Positions 35,111-46,990 of a stretch of DNA of 64,000 bases are shown here, piece by piece. The notes beneath the pieces are model-generated. The model did no database searches and had not been told where the DNA came from. It was given only the letters and a program-made list of their open reading frames with translations. The translations under genes and the position numbers were made by a program. Origin of the DNA: Nannocystis exedens (GTDB taxonomy: Bacteria; Myxococcota_A; Polyangia; Nannocystales; Nannocystaceae); assembly GCF_002343915.1 (NCBI RefSeq), contig NZ_NETK01000001.1:3358001-3422000 (forward strand), read 5' to 3'. Every line of letters starts with the position of its first letter. Position 1 is the first letter of the stretch.

Positions 35111-35215
35111 CCCGCGGGACCGGCCCGCACGGCGGCCAAACCACCCGACCGCCGGGTCAGCGTTCGCAGGTCGCGCATGCGCTCGCCGGGCGCGTCGTCG
35201 GCGACGCGGCGCGGG

Positions 35216-37489
<2,274 letters not shown>

Positions 37490-37493
37490 CGCC

Positions 37494-37957
<464 letters not shown>

Positions 37958-37961
<4 letters not shown>

Positions 37962-38623
37962 GGCCCCTCCGCGACCGGGCAGGCCGCGCCGTCGGCGACC
38001 CACGCGGCCATCAGCGCCCCGAATTGCGCCTGCGTGCCCGGGGCCGGCGCGCGCCCGTGGCCGGGCTCCCAGCCCCACGCGACCAGCTCGTCGTGCGCCG
38101 AGTGCTCGACGATCTGCGCCAGCGTCTTGCCGCCGTTGCGCTGCGGATCTTTGATCTGCTCGCACAGCGCGGCCGGGGTGAGCCCGACCCACGCCATCTC
38201 GATCGGCGCCAGGTGCCACTTCGGCGCGCCCGGCACGCGGGCCAGCTCGAGGTTGGCGTCCTGATGACACGACGTGCACAAAAGCCCCGGCACGCCCTCG
38301 TCGGCCGGACCGCGCACCACCGGCGGGTCGTGGATCCGGGCGTCGTCGCCCTGCAGCGGGGTGTCGCCGGCCGGATGACAGTTGGTGCAGCGCGGGTGGA
38401 GCATCACCTTCGCCGCCTCCGCGAACATCGCCCGCGAGCGGTCGAGCGGATTGGTGATCGCGTCGAACTGCTCCGGCGGAAGCAGCCGACCGGGCTCGGC
38501 CGGCGCGATGGTCACCGGTGCCTGCGCCTGCTGCTGCTGCTCCTCCGGCTCCGGCGCGCGGCGACAGGCGACGAGCGCCGCCGCCAGGCACGCGCAGGGC
38601 ACGAGGCATGCGTGAAGGCGCAT
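37958..38623 (-). CDS. Di-haem c-type cytochrome lipoprotein, electron acceptor of the molybdenum hydroxylase
   Basis: The 221-residue protein has a signal and lipobox ('[13 protein letters not shown]'), a Gln/Pro linker, and two CxxCH sites: CTNCH (in '[15 protein letters not shown]') and CTSCH (in '[13 protein letters not shown]'). A third Cys, in 'ALCEQI', is free. It heads the operon, and by context it takes electrons from the 2Fe-2S subunit and gives them to the respiratory chain. It resembles the cytochrome partner found with IorAB-type enzymes. Start at 38623 gives the shortest signal; an upstream ATG at 38689 is less likely. Confidence 0.85.
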
Positions 38624-38685
38624 CGCCCCAGGGGTGTGATCGAACTTGCCGCCCGCGCAACCGGCGAGCTCGCCGCGGGCGGCCG

Positions 38686-40713
38686 TCACTTGGCGGGCGG
38701 CTTGGCCGGCTTCTTCGCCGCCGGCTTCTTCGTCTTCTTCTTGCCGCCCGCCGGCACCACCACCACCGAGCCGTCCTCGGGCTCGGCGCCGAGGGTCGGG
38801 TCCTGGTTGAACAGCTTGAGCGCCGCGTCGCGCAGGGTGCTGTTACCGCTCGCCGGGGCCGGCGCGGTGTAGCCGAGCCAGGCCTGGCGCAAGACCATCT
38901 GTTCGTAGGTGGCGCCCGGGTCGAGGGCGATCTTGTAGGTGACCGGTCCGCCGGTCGAGGGCACCGCGGTGCGCTCGATCATCCGCGCCCCGCGCTGGAT
39001 CGTCAGCGTGTGGCGCGAGTTGCCCGCCATCGCCTTGATCTGCCGCTTGGCCTCGGCCGCGCCGGCGATCTTGAGGCCGTCGATGGCGACCAGCACGTCG
39101 CCGTTGGCCAGCCCGGCCTTGTCGCCGGCGCCGCCCTGGCGCACCAGCTCGATCAGCGCGCCCTTGTCGCTCTGCTCGGCGAACACCAGCTCGAGGTCGC
39201 CACCTGTCTCTTGGACCATGTCCACCTTGTAGCCGGCCAGGCGCAGGTGCTTGCCGAACTCGATCTCGTCGAAGCCGTGGACGTACTTGCGGAACAGCTC
39301 GCTGATCTCGGCGCCCGCGCCCCCGCCGGCGGCGACGAAGGTCGCCTCGAGCTCGGTCGGCGAGATGCCGGCGCCGGTGTTCTTCCAGCGGCCGTAGAGC
39401 TCGCGCATGACGGTGTCGAGGCTGCGCTGGCCGCCGGAGATCCGCCGCAGCTCGAGGTCGAGCGCGAGGGCGATCAGCATGCCCTTGTTGTAGTAGTCGA
39501 CGTAGCTGTTGCTGCCGTCGTCGGGCCGCAGCCAGGCCTCCCACGAGGCCTGCTCGACCGTCATCAGCTTGCGCCCCGGCGACTCCTGCAGGCGCTTGAT
39601 CTGCTCGCCGAGCGCCTCCATCGCCTCGGCCTCGCTGGCCAGGCCGGCGCGGGCCAGGATCACCCACGCGTAGTAGCTGGTGAAGCCCTCCGAGAACCAC
39701 AGCATGCTGGTGTGGACCTCGCGCTCGTAGGCGAACGGGCCGAGCACGCCGGGGCGGATGCGCTTGACGTTCCAGGCGTGGAAGAACTCGTGGGCCGCGG
39801 TGTTGAGGAATTTGCGGTAGGCCGCGGGGTCGCCGAAGATCCACGGCTCGAGCCCGATCGCGGTCGAGTTGCGGTGCTCGAGCCCGCTGCGACCGCCGGG
39901 CCGCAGGTGCAGGATGTACGTGTAGTCGGTGAACGGCACGCCCTCCTCGCCGCCGAAGATCGCGTAGGTGGTGTCGGCGATCTTGGTCAGATCGGCGGCG
40001 AGCTTCTTGTCGCTGTAGTTGCCGATGCCCTGCAGGGCGACGTGGAACTGGACCTTGCCGGCCTTGAAGTTGATGGTGTCGACCTTGCCGACGTGGACCG
40101 GCGCGTCGACCAGCATGTCGTAGTCGTTGGCCTTGAACGCCTTGCCGCCGCTGCCCGCGCGCGGCAGCGCACACACCACCTGCGCGCCCGGGAGGCCCTC
40201 GACGCGCAGCTCGATCGGGCGGTCCTTGTGGCCGACGGCGTAGGGGAACAGGTACACGCCGTTGAAGAAGCCGAACTCGTCGTCGAGGAAGGCGCCGCCG
40301 ATGCCGCTGTAGCTGCCGCGGTAGACGCGGTAGCGGACCTTGAACGGCTGGCCGCCGTGGGTCACGCGCCAGGTGATCTCGTCGACCTTGACGACGGGGA
40401 TCGGCTTGCCGCCTGCCGTCTCGGCGACCATGCCGCGGACGTTGCGGTGGGCCTCGGTGACCCGATAGGCGCCCGGGTTCCAGCGCGGCAGCTGCAGGTC
40501 GGTGACCTCGCCGGGCAGGTCGGAGAAGCTGAGCTCGACCTGGAATTCGTGGCGGTGCGGGTCGTCCATCGCGACCTTGTAGACGAACGCGTCGAGCTTC
40601 TTGGCCGCCGCCTCGGCCCCCGGGGCCGCCGACGTGGTCGCCGGGTCGACCAGCAAGAGACCGAGCGCCAGCGCCGCGGCGAACCGGCGCTTCGAGAGCA
40701 AGCGAGACAGCAT
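38686..40713 (-). CDS. M61 family glycyl aminopeptidase with PDZ domain
   Basis: The 675-residue protein has a signal peptide, an N-terminal beta domain, and the gluzincin site '[18 protein letters not shown]' (HExxH) with the third ligand Glu in '[16 protein letters not shown]'. A PDZ domain follows ('[20 protein letters not shown]', '[15 protein letters not shown]'). The C-terminus is a basic Lys/Pro/Ala tail, perhaps a cell-envelope anchor. It should act in the periplasm or outside on peptides with N-terminal glycine or alanine. A copy of the element occurs at about 39203-39226 (ctgtctcttggaccatgtcc). TATCCT lies 7 bases before the ATG. Confidence 0.92.
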   Translation of the reverse strand: MLSRLLSKRRFAAALALGLLLVDPATTSAAPGAEAAAKKLDAFVYKVAMDDPHRHEFQVELSFSDLPGEVTDLQLPRWNPGAYRVTEAHRNVRGMVAETAGGKPIPVVKVDEITWRVTHGGQPFKVRYRVYRGSYSGIGGAFLDDEFGFFNGVYLFPYAVGHKDRPIELRVEGLPGAQVVCALPRAGSGGKAFKANDYDMLVDAPVHVGKVDTINFKAGKVQFHVALQGIGNYSDKKLAADLTKIADTTYAIFGGEEGVPFTDYTYILHLRPGGRSGLEHRNSTAIGLEPWIFGDPAAYRKFLNTAAHEFFHAWNVKRIRPGVLGPFAYEREVHTSMLWFSEGFTSYYAWVILARAGLASEAEAMEALGEQIKRLQESPGRKLMTVEQASWEAWLRPDDGSNSYVDYYNKGMLIALALDLELRRISGGQRSLDTVMRELYGRWKNTGAGISPTELEATFVAAGGGAGAEISELFRKYVHGFDEIEFGKHLRLAGYKVDMVQETGGDLELVFAEQSDKGALIELVRQGGAGDKAGLANGDVLVAIDGLKIAGAAEAKRQIKAMAGNSRHTLTIQRGARMIERTAVPSTGGPVTYKIALDPGATYEQMVLRQAWLGYTAPAPASGNSTLRDAALKLFNQDPTLGAEPEDGSVVVVPAGGKKKTKKPAAKKPAKPPAK

Positions 40714-40720
40714 GGGCCGG

Positions 40721-40726
40721 AGGATA
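40721..40726 (-). promoter_or_regulatory. TATCCT -10 box of the M61 peptidase gene
   Basis: TATCCT on the minus strand ends 7 bases before the ATG at 40713. Confidence 0.55.
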
Positions 40727-40793
40727 CTCGAAATACACCCGGGGGCGCCCGCGGCGGGGCGTCTGCTGGCCGTGGAGCCGCGGAGAAAACGAG

Positions 40794-40799
40794 TACACT
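40794..40799 (+). promoter_or_regulatory. TACACT -10 box of the 40808 gene
   Basis: TACACT ends 8 bases before a TTG. It is the reason I place the start at that TTG. Confidence 0.4.
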
Positions 40800-40807
40800 C
40801 CGGCGCC

Positions 40808-43381
40808 TTGTCCCTCGCCCCGCCCGAGCGCCGACCCGCGCGCCCCGAAGCCGGCCCCGGCCCGTGGCCGCTCGGGCTGGTCGCCGGCGCCGTCGCGGCG
40901 CTGGTGCTGGTCCCCGGTCACGGCGCGCACGGCTTGTGGTCGCAAGGCGAGATCGGGGCGCTGCAGCGCGCCCAGGCGGCCCTCGGCGCCGCGCTCTCGG
41001 GCCTGGAGCGCAGCCCGTGGCTGCCCGACGCCCTGCGGACGCAGGCGCTCGCGCTCACCGGCGACCCGGCGGCTATCCGCCTGCCCGGCGCGATCGCCAC
41101 CTGCCTCCTCGTCGCGCTCGCCGCCGGCCTCGCCCGCGCGCTCGGCTTCTCCGCCACGATCGCCCTGCTCGCCGGCGCCTTCGCCCTCGCCTTCCCGCTG
41201 TCGCTCACCCAGGGCCGCCTCGCCGTCGGCGACCCCGTCGGCGAGCTGACCTCCACCGCCGCCGCGCTGCTCCTCGCCGCCGCCCTCGCCAGCCCCCGCC
41301 TCGCCCGCGGCCTCGCCCTCGCCGCCGCCGGCGCCGCCGCCCTCGCCCTCGCCGCCACCGCCTCGGGGCTGTGGCTCGGCGTGGTCCTGCCGCTGGCCGC
41401 GGCGGCGCTGTGGGGACCTGCCCCTTCGCGCATGTCCGAAAGGGCGTTGTCTTCGGGACATGGCGCAGGGAGCATGCCCGAAGGAGCAGGCTCGTCGGCG
41501 CCCTCGCCCGCCGCCTCCGCCGACCTCTCCGCGCCGGCGGCCTCCGCCGGCTCCGCCTCCGCGCCGGCCTCCCCGCCCGCCGCCTCCGCCGACCTCTCCG
41601 CGCCGGCGGCCTCCGCCGGCTCCGCCTCCGCGCCGGCCTCCCCGCCCGCCGGCTCCCCCGACCTGTCCTCCGCGCCAGCCGGCCCGTCCTCCTCCCCCGA
41701 CCTCCCGTCACCTGCCTCTTCGGACCCGTCCCCTGCGCCAGCCTTCGCCCTCGCCTCCGCCGCGCGGGTCTCACCTGCCCCAAGGGACCTGTCCCCGCCG
41801 CCATCCGCCCTGCAGCGCCCGCTGCGGCTGGTGCTGGTCGCCGGGGCGCTGGCGGCCGCCGGGGTGGCCGGGTGGCTGGCGTACCACCAGGGGGACGGCT
41901 ACATCCCCGCGCTCGGCGCGGCCAAGGACCTCGCGCTGCGCGAGCGGCCGCACGTGCGGGGCTTCCACGCCGCGCTCGAGGACTGCGGCTACCAGCTGTT
42001 CCCGTGGCTGCCGCTGGTGCTGCTCGGCCTGCTGCAGCCCGGGCGGGCGCGCTGGCCGGCGCTGTGGTTCGCCGTCGGGCTCGCGCTGGTCAGCGCCTCC
42101 TCGCTGCTGTACGGCGCGCGGGCCGTGCCCCTGACGGCGCCGGCGGCCGTCCTCGCCGCGGCCGCCTTCGCCCGCCTCGTCTCCCCGCGCACCCCCGCGG
42201 CGGCGCGGCGGCTCGCCCTCGTGCTCGCCCTCGCCGGCTGCTGGATCTTCGCCAAGGACGCCCGCCGCACCCCGAGCCGGATCGGCGCCGCCCTCGTGCC
42301 CGCGCGCGGCGAGCACAACTACCCCGCCGCCGACCTCGGCGCCGCCGACCTGCTGGCCGGCCTCGCCGGCGGGGCCGCGGTCGCGCTGGTGCTTTCAGCC
42401 ATGTTCTCCGCGCCAGGTCCCGGAGGACAGGGCGCTTCGCGCATGTCCCGAAGGCTATACCTGCTGCGGACCCGCCTCCCGCCCTGGCTGCCGGCCGCGG
42501 TCATGGTCGCCTGCCTCGGCCGCCAGGCGTGGAGCTACGGCCGCGACCTGCTGCCGCGGACCAGCGAGCAGTTCTCGCTGCTGCGCCCGCTGTCGCGCTG
42601 GGCCGCGTGGGCCGAGGCCGGCGCGCTGCCGCCGACGATCGGCGTCCACCGGGTCACCGACCCCGGCCTCGACCTCTACGGGCCCGCGGCCGACCGGCGG
42701 GTCCCGCTCGCCACCCGCGACGCGCTCGCCACCGCGCTGAAGCAGCCGACCCCCGCGGCGGCGCTGATCCGCACCAGCGAGCTGGCCGCCCTGCACCAGA
42801 CCGCCCGCGCGGCCGGCTTCCCGCTGTACGTCCTCGACGCCAGCAACCGCGACGTCCTGCTGGTCGCCAACACCCTGCCGCCCGGCGAGACCGACGTGAA
42901 CCCGATCCGCCGGGTCCTGTTCGACGAGCCGCCGGCGCTGGCCCACCAGACGCTGCTGCGCTTCGACGACCTCGTCGAGGTGATCGCGTGGGAGTGGGAC
43001 GAGCCGGTCGTGCGCGGCCGCGACGTCGAGCTGCGCGTGGTCCTGCGCCCGCTCAAGGCCATGCCGAGCGGCAGCAAGATCACCGTGCGCCTGCAGCAGG
43101 GCCGGCTGTCGCGCGTCAACCCGATGCCGCACGACCTGGTCGAGAACATCTACCCGCCGCAGTACTGGCGCCCCGGCGACTACCTGCTGCACCGCTTCCG
43201 CGTCCACGTGCCGACGCTCGAGATCGTGCCCGGCCCGCACGAGGTGGTGATCGGCATGCGCCGGACCGAGAGCGCCAATTATAAGATCACGGTCCCCGAG
43301 GGCGAGACCGGCGAGCACGGGGTGCGCGTGTTCGCCGGCCCGCACGAGTTCGCGGTCGTCGGCGAGCTGCAGGTCTGGTGA
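40808..43381 (+). CDS. Large membrane protein, glycosyltransferase-like hydrophobic profile
   Basis: The roughly 857-residue protein has seven or more hydrophobic segments in two groups (about 40808-41430 and 41815-42560) and a soluble C-terminal beta-rich domain. The first group resembles ArnT/PMT-type glycosyltransferases: 'LWSQGEIGALQRAQ' takes the place of their 'DE' loop, and 'DPAAIRLPGAIATCLL' is typical of them. No catalytic site is certain, and the family call is weak. Between the groups lies a 130-residue Ala/Ser/Pro insert with two identical 72-bp repeats (41510-41581, 41582-41653) and several dispersed elements. Start uncertain: TTG at 40808 fits a TACACT box; GTG at 40772 is possible. 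Confidence 0.6.
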   Translation: MSLAPPERRPARPEAGPGPWPLGLVAGAVAALVLVPGHGAHGLWSQGEIGALQRAQAALGAALSGLERSPWLPDALRTQALALTGDPAAIRLPGAIATCLLVALAAGLARALGFSATIALLAGAFALAFPLSLTQGRLAVGDPVGELTSTAAALLLAAALASPRLARGLALAAAGAAALALAATASGLWLGVVLPLAAAALWGPAPSRMSERALSSGHGAGSMPEGAGSSAPSPAASADLSAPAASAGSASAPASPPAASADLSAPAASAGSASAPASPPAGSPDLSSAPAGPSSSPDLPSPASSDPSPAPAFALASAARVSPAPRDLSPPPSALQRPLRLVLVAGALAAAGVAGWLAYHQGDGYIPALGAAKDLALRERPHVRGFHAALEDCGYQLFPWLPLVLLGLLQPGRARWPALWFAVGLALVSASSLLYGARAVPLTAPAAVLAAAAFARLVSPRTPAAARRLALVLALAGCWIFAKDARRTPSRIGAALVPARGEHNYPAADLGAADLLAGLAGGAAVALVLSAMFSAPGPGGQGASRMSRRLYLLRTRLPPWLPAAVMVACLGRQAWSYGRDLLPRTSEQFSLLRPLSRWAAWAEAGALPPTIGVHRVTDPGLDLYGPAADRRVPLATRDALATALKQPTPAAALIRTSELAALHQTARAAGFPLYVLDASNRDVLLVANTLPPGETDVNPIRRVLFDEPPALAHQTLLRFDDLVEVIAWEWDEPVVRGRDVELRVVLRPLKAMPSGSKITVRLQQGRLSRVNPMPHDLVENIYPPQYWRPGDYLLHRFRVHVPTLEIVPGPHEVVIGMRRTESANYKITVPEGETGEHGVRVFAGPHEFAVVGELQVW

Positions 43382-44143
43382 CCGCCGCGCTCTGCCGCAC
43401 GTCCGGTGTCACGTCTTTCAGGGCAGCCCGCCGCCCGCCGCCACGAACCCGCCATTCTCGGCGTCTGCCGGTCTGCTCGCGGGGCTGCGGCGGAATGGAT
43501 ATAGGGGCATGCAGCCATGTCCATCCTCGACCACGTCCGCTCGTGACATGTCCGAAAGACCATGTGGTCCTCGGCGCGGCGAGCCCGTCGCGCGAGGCGC
43601 AGGTGCAGCCGGCGGACCGCCCCGGCCTGCTCCGCGCGGCGGTGGTTCAGCGGGGCCGACAAAACCGCGGCCTCCGAGCGTCGCGCGCGAGCGCGTGGAC
43701 CACGGCGGCCCGCGATCGATCTCGGCGGCAGCGCCCGCCACGGTCATGGCGGCCCACACCCTGCGCGGCCCGTCGACCCCGGGTGAGACGCGCTCGCGCG
43801 CCCCAGGTGAATCGCCCCGCCGCGCAGGACCTCTCGCTCACGTGCCGGCTCCAGGACTGCGTCACGCGGTTCGTGTTCACCAGCCCGAAGCGCAGCAGTT
43901 GCCCGGCCTGCAGCAGCGTCGCCGCGCGGCGCCGGCGATACATCACCAGCTCCGCGCGCTCGGGCGCCGGTCCTGGGGGACATGTCCCATCGAACCTATG
44001 ACGTATTGCTTGCGCCATGTACCACCGACCTGTCGGGTACCCGGCGAGTCGGCACATCTCGGGTAGTCACCGAGGACGCCCCAGGCTCACCCTGCGCTCT
44101 ATTCGCATGGTCATCGCGCGATATCGCGTGATAGCTTCCGGCC
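43382..44143. other. Intergenic region with three element copies, no gene seen
   Basis: The 762-bp gap between two plus-strand genes carries element copies at about 43520 (ccatgtccatcc), 43545-43572 (gacatgtccgaaagaccatg) and 43972-43990 (ggtcctgggggacatgtcccat). Several open frames exist on both strands, but none has a recognisable protein or start signal. A 12-bp palindrome CGCGATATCGCG (44117-44128) lies just before the promoter of the next gene. Confidence 0.5.
44132..44137 (+). promoter_or_regulatory. TAGCTT box of the 44144 lipoprotein gene
   Basis: TAGCTT ends 6 bases before the ATG at 44144; a CGCGATATCGCG palindrome lies immediately upstream and could be an operator. Confidence 0.4.
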
Positions 44144-45388
44144 ATGCGGATACGACGCTTCACCTCTCCTGCGCTGTTCCTCCTGCTTGCGAGCTCGGGC
44201 TGTTCCGACCCGTCGGCGGGCACCGAGACGCTGACCACCGAGCCGAGCACCGGCACGGACACCTCGACCGGCACCGACACCTCGACCGGCACGCCGCCGA
44301 CGACGACCGACAAGCCGACGAGCACCACCACCGACGATCCGACCTCCACGTCGACCACCGATCCGGTCACCTCGACGACCACCACCTCGACCACCGATCC
44401 GATCACCGGCACCACCACCTCGACCACCGACCCGGGCACCGCGACCGATCCGAGCACCACGTCGACTGATTCGACGACCACCGGCACGACGACCGACACC
44501 ACCACCGACACGACGACCGACACCACCACCGACACCACCACCGACACCACCACCGACACCACCGGCGAGCCCGCCTGTACCCCGGGCGAGGCGCTGTGTG
44601 TCTGCCTCAACGGCGCCTGCAACAGCGGCGCGCCGTGCTTCCTGGGCGAGTGTCCCGACGTCACCGGTCTGTGCAATTGGGAGGGCGACGGCGAGTGCGA
44701 CGAGGGTGGCGCGTGCGCCGAGGGCACCGATCCGTTCGACTGCTGCGCCACCAAGCTGAACGGCGTCTGCGAGGAGCACGACTTCCCCGGCGGCACCTGC
44801 TCCAAGGGCTCCGACCACTGGGACTGCGGCTACTGTGCCTGGCCCGACGACGGCGAGTGCGACGAGGGCACTTACTGCCCCGAGGGCACCGACACCAACG
44901 ACTGCTGCGCCACCCCGCAGAACGGCGTGTGCGAGGAGATGTCGCAGGGCGGTCAGTGCCCTGACGGCACCGACCCGTACGACTGCGGCGTGTGTCCGAC
45001 CGCCAACGACGGCACCTGCGACGAGCCGGGTGACTGCCCCGTCGGCAGCGACGGCGACGACTGCTGCGCCACCCCGAAGAACGGCGTGTGCGAGGAGCCC
45101 TCGGAGGGCGGCGAATGCCCCGTCGGTTCGGACCCGTACGACTGCGGCGTGTGCCCGTGGACCAACGACGGCGAGTGCGACGAGCCGAACCTGTGCGAGC
45201 CGGGCAGCGACGCGGCCGACTGCTGCGCCACCCCGAACAACGGCGTGTGCGAGGAGGTCGACCAGGGCGGCGAGTGCCCCGAGGGCACCGACTGGGACGA
45301 CTGCGGCGAGTGCCAGTGGAAGAACGACGGCGTGTGCGACGAGCCCGACCTGTGCGACCCGGGCACCGACGGCGACGACTGCGTGTGA
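44144..45388 (+). CDS. Lipoprotein with Thr/Asp stalk and seven-fold Cys-rich repeats
   Basis: The 414-residue protein has a lipobox ('LLLASSGCSDP', Cys20), a Thr/Ser/Asp stalk ending in repeated 'TTTD' units (about residues 22-143), and then a Cys-rich array. The repeat, about 25-50 residues, reads 'DDGECDEG..CPEGTDTNDCC' then 'ATPQNGVCEE....GGQCPDGTDPYDCG'. The Asp-rich, Cys-rich pattern suggests disulfide-stabilised calcium-binding modules on the cell surface. No enzymatic domain. Function unknown. Confidence 0.88.
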   Translation: MRIRRFTSPALFLLLASSGCSDPSAGTETLTTEPSTGTDTSTGTDTSTGTPPTTTDKPTSTTTDDPTSTSTTDPVTSTTTTSTTDPITGTTTSTTDPGTATDPSTTSTDSTTTGTTTDTTTDTTTDTTTDTTTDTTTDTTGEPACTPGEALCVCLNGACNSGAPCFLGECPDVTGLCNWEGDGECDEGGACAEGTDPFDCCATKLNGVCEEHDFPGGTCSKGSDHWDCGYCAWPDDGECDEGTYCPEGTDTNDCCATPQNGVCEEMSQGGQCPDGTDPYDCGVCPTANDGTCDEPGDCPVGSDGDDCCATPKNGVCEEPSEGGECPVGSDPYDCGVCPWTNDGECDEPNLCEPGSDAADCCATPNNGVCEEVDQGGECPEGTDWDDCGECQWKNDGVCDEPDLCDPGTDGDDCV

Positions 45389-45414
45389 CGCCGCCCGCGC
45401 GGACGGGGCTCTGC

Positions 45415-45420
45415 TAGCCT
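45415..45420 (+). promoter_or_regulatory. TAGCCT -10 box of xseA
   Basis: TAGCCT ends 9 bases before the ATG at 45430. Confidence 0.5.
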
Positions 45421-45429
45421 CGTCCGCGC

Positions 45430-46779
45430 ATGGCCCCCGTCGCCCCGCACGTCTTCGCCGTCAGCGAGCTGGTCAACCGCGCCCACCGCAGCATCGAGCA
45501 GCAGTTCCCGCCGCTGTGGGTCGAGGGCGAGATCACCAACCTGCGGCTCGTCAACAGCGGCCACGCCTACTTCACGCTGCGCGACAGCCACGCCGTCCTG
45601 CCGGTGGCGATGTGGCGCAGCGCCCTCGCGCGCCTGCGCCATCGCCTGGCCGACGGCCAGATGTTCCGCGTCTACGGCCGCCTCGGCATCTACGCCGCGC
45701 AGGGCAAGTTCCAGCTGTACGCCGAGCGCGCCGAGCCGGCCGGGCTCGGCGCCCGCATGCAGCAGCTCGAGCAGCTCAAGGCCAAGCTGGCGGCCGAGGG
45801 CCTGTTCGCGCGCGAGCGCAAGCGGCCGGTGCCCGCGTGGCCGCGGGTCGTCGGCGTCGTCACCTCGGCCAGCGGCGCCGCGATCCACGACATCCTCAAG
45901 GTCGCGCGGCGGCGCTGCCCGGTGCGGATCCTCCTCTCCCCCGCGCAGGTGCAGGGCGAGGACGCCGCCTTCAGCCTGGTGCGCGCGCTGCTGCGGCTGC
46001 AGCGGCGGCCGGGCGTCGACGTGATCATCCTCGGCCGCGGCGGCGGGGCCCAGGAGGACCTGTGGGCCTTCAACGACGAGGGCCTCGCGCGGGCCGTGGC
46101 CGCCTGCCCGGTGCCCGTCGTGTCCGCCGTCGGGCACGAGGTCGACATCACGATCTGCGACTTCGTCGCCGACCTCCGCGCCGCCACCCCGTCGCACGCC
46201 GCCGAGCTGGTGGTCCCCGACCGCGACGGCTACCTCTCGCGCCTCCATCACGTCGAGCGCCGCCTCGTCCTCGCCACCAAGCGCCGCGTCCTCGACGAGC
46301 GCGGCCGCCTCGAGCTGCTCACCCGTCGCCTCGCCGCCGCCGGCCATCGCCTGGTCCTCGCCCCCCGACGCCGCCTCGACGCCCTGCTCGCGCGCCTCGG
46401 CAACCAGCACCCGCGCGCCCGCCTCGCCCGCGATCGCCGCCTGCTCGCCGCCCTGCACGCGCGGCTGCTCGCCCAGCACCCGCGCCAACGGCTCGACCGC
46501 GCCCGTCGCCGCCTCCTCGCCGCCGAGCTCGCCCTGCGTGAGCGCGCCCGCGTGCTCGCTCAGCCTGCGCGCCTGCGCCTCGCTCGCGCGGCCGCGGCGC
46601 TGAACGCCCTCAGCCCGCTCGCCGTGCTGCAGCGCGGCTTCGCCGTCGTCAGCACGGACGCGGGCGTCGTCACCGACGTCGCCCAGGTCGCCGCCGGCGA
46701 CCCCGTCCGCGTGGAGCTCGCGCGCGGGGCCTTCGCGGCGCAGGTCACCGCTGTCGAACCGGTGAAAGAACCTTCATGA
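45430..46779 (+). CDS. xseA: Exodeoxyribonuclease VII large subunit
   Basis: The 449-residue protein has the OB domain ('LWVEGEITNLRLVNSGHAYF', 'FRVYGRLGIYAAQGKFQLYA'), the catalytic domain ('VVGVVTSASGAAIHDILKV', 'DVIILGRGGGAQEDLWAFND', 'VSAVGHEVDITICDFVADLRAATPSHAAEL') and a long Arg/Ala coiled-coil tail ending 'LQRGFAVVS'. It degrades single-stranded DNA with XseB. xseB is not adjacent here; the next gene is a transporter. The tail is unusually rich in Arg and Leu. Confidence 0.96.
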   Translation: MAPVAPHVFAVSELVNRAHRSIEQQFPPLWVEGEITNLRLVNSGHAYFTLRDSHAVLPVAMWRSALARLRHRLADGQMFRVYGRLGIYAAQGKFQLYAERAEPAGLGARMQQLEQLKAKLAAEGLFARERKRPVPAWPRVVGVVTSASGAAIHDILKVARRRCPVRILLSPAQVQGEDAAFSLVRALLRLQRRPGVDVIILGRGGGAQEDLWAFNDEGLARAVAACPVPVVSAVGHEVDITICDFVADLRAATPSHAAELVVPDRDGYLSRLHHVERRLVLATKRRVLDERGRLELLTRRLAAAGHRLVLAPRRRLDALLARLGNQHPRARLARDRRLLAALHARLLAQHPRQRLDRARRRLLAAELALRERARVLAQPARLRLARAAAALNALSPLAVLQRGFAVVSTDAGVVTDVAQVAAGDPVRVELARGAFAAQVTAVEPVKEPS

Positions 46780-46990
46780 TGAAGCGCGGTTCATGAACTT
46801 TCGCCCGTTGCGGCCTTCAGGCCGCGAATTGCTGGCCGTCGCTCGGCCCCCGCGGATGAAGCCTGTCTCCGCTCTCTTGAACCGCGCTTCTCCTCTCGAC
46901 TAGGCTGAGCCTCGGGTCCCCGGACGAACGGCGTACCGCGCCGTCTGTCTTGTGGGACATGGCTCCAAGGACAGCTTCCGAGGTCTCGCA

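Noticed and set aside
43382..44066. Several plus-strand open frames of 110-200 residues
   Set aside because: Arg/Pro-rich composition typical of out-of-frame GC-rich DNA; mutually overlapping in three frames; no start box.
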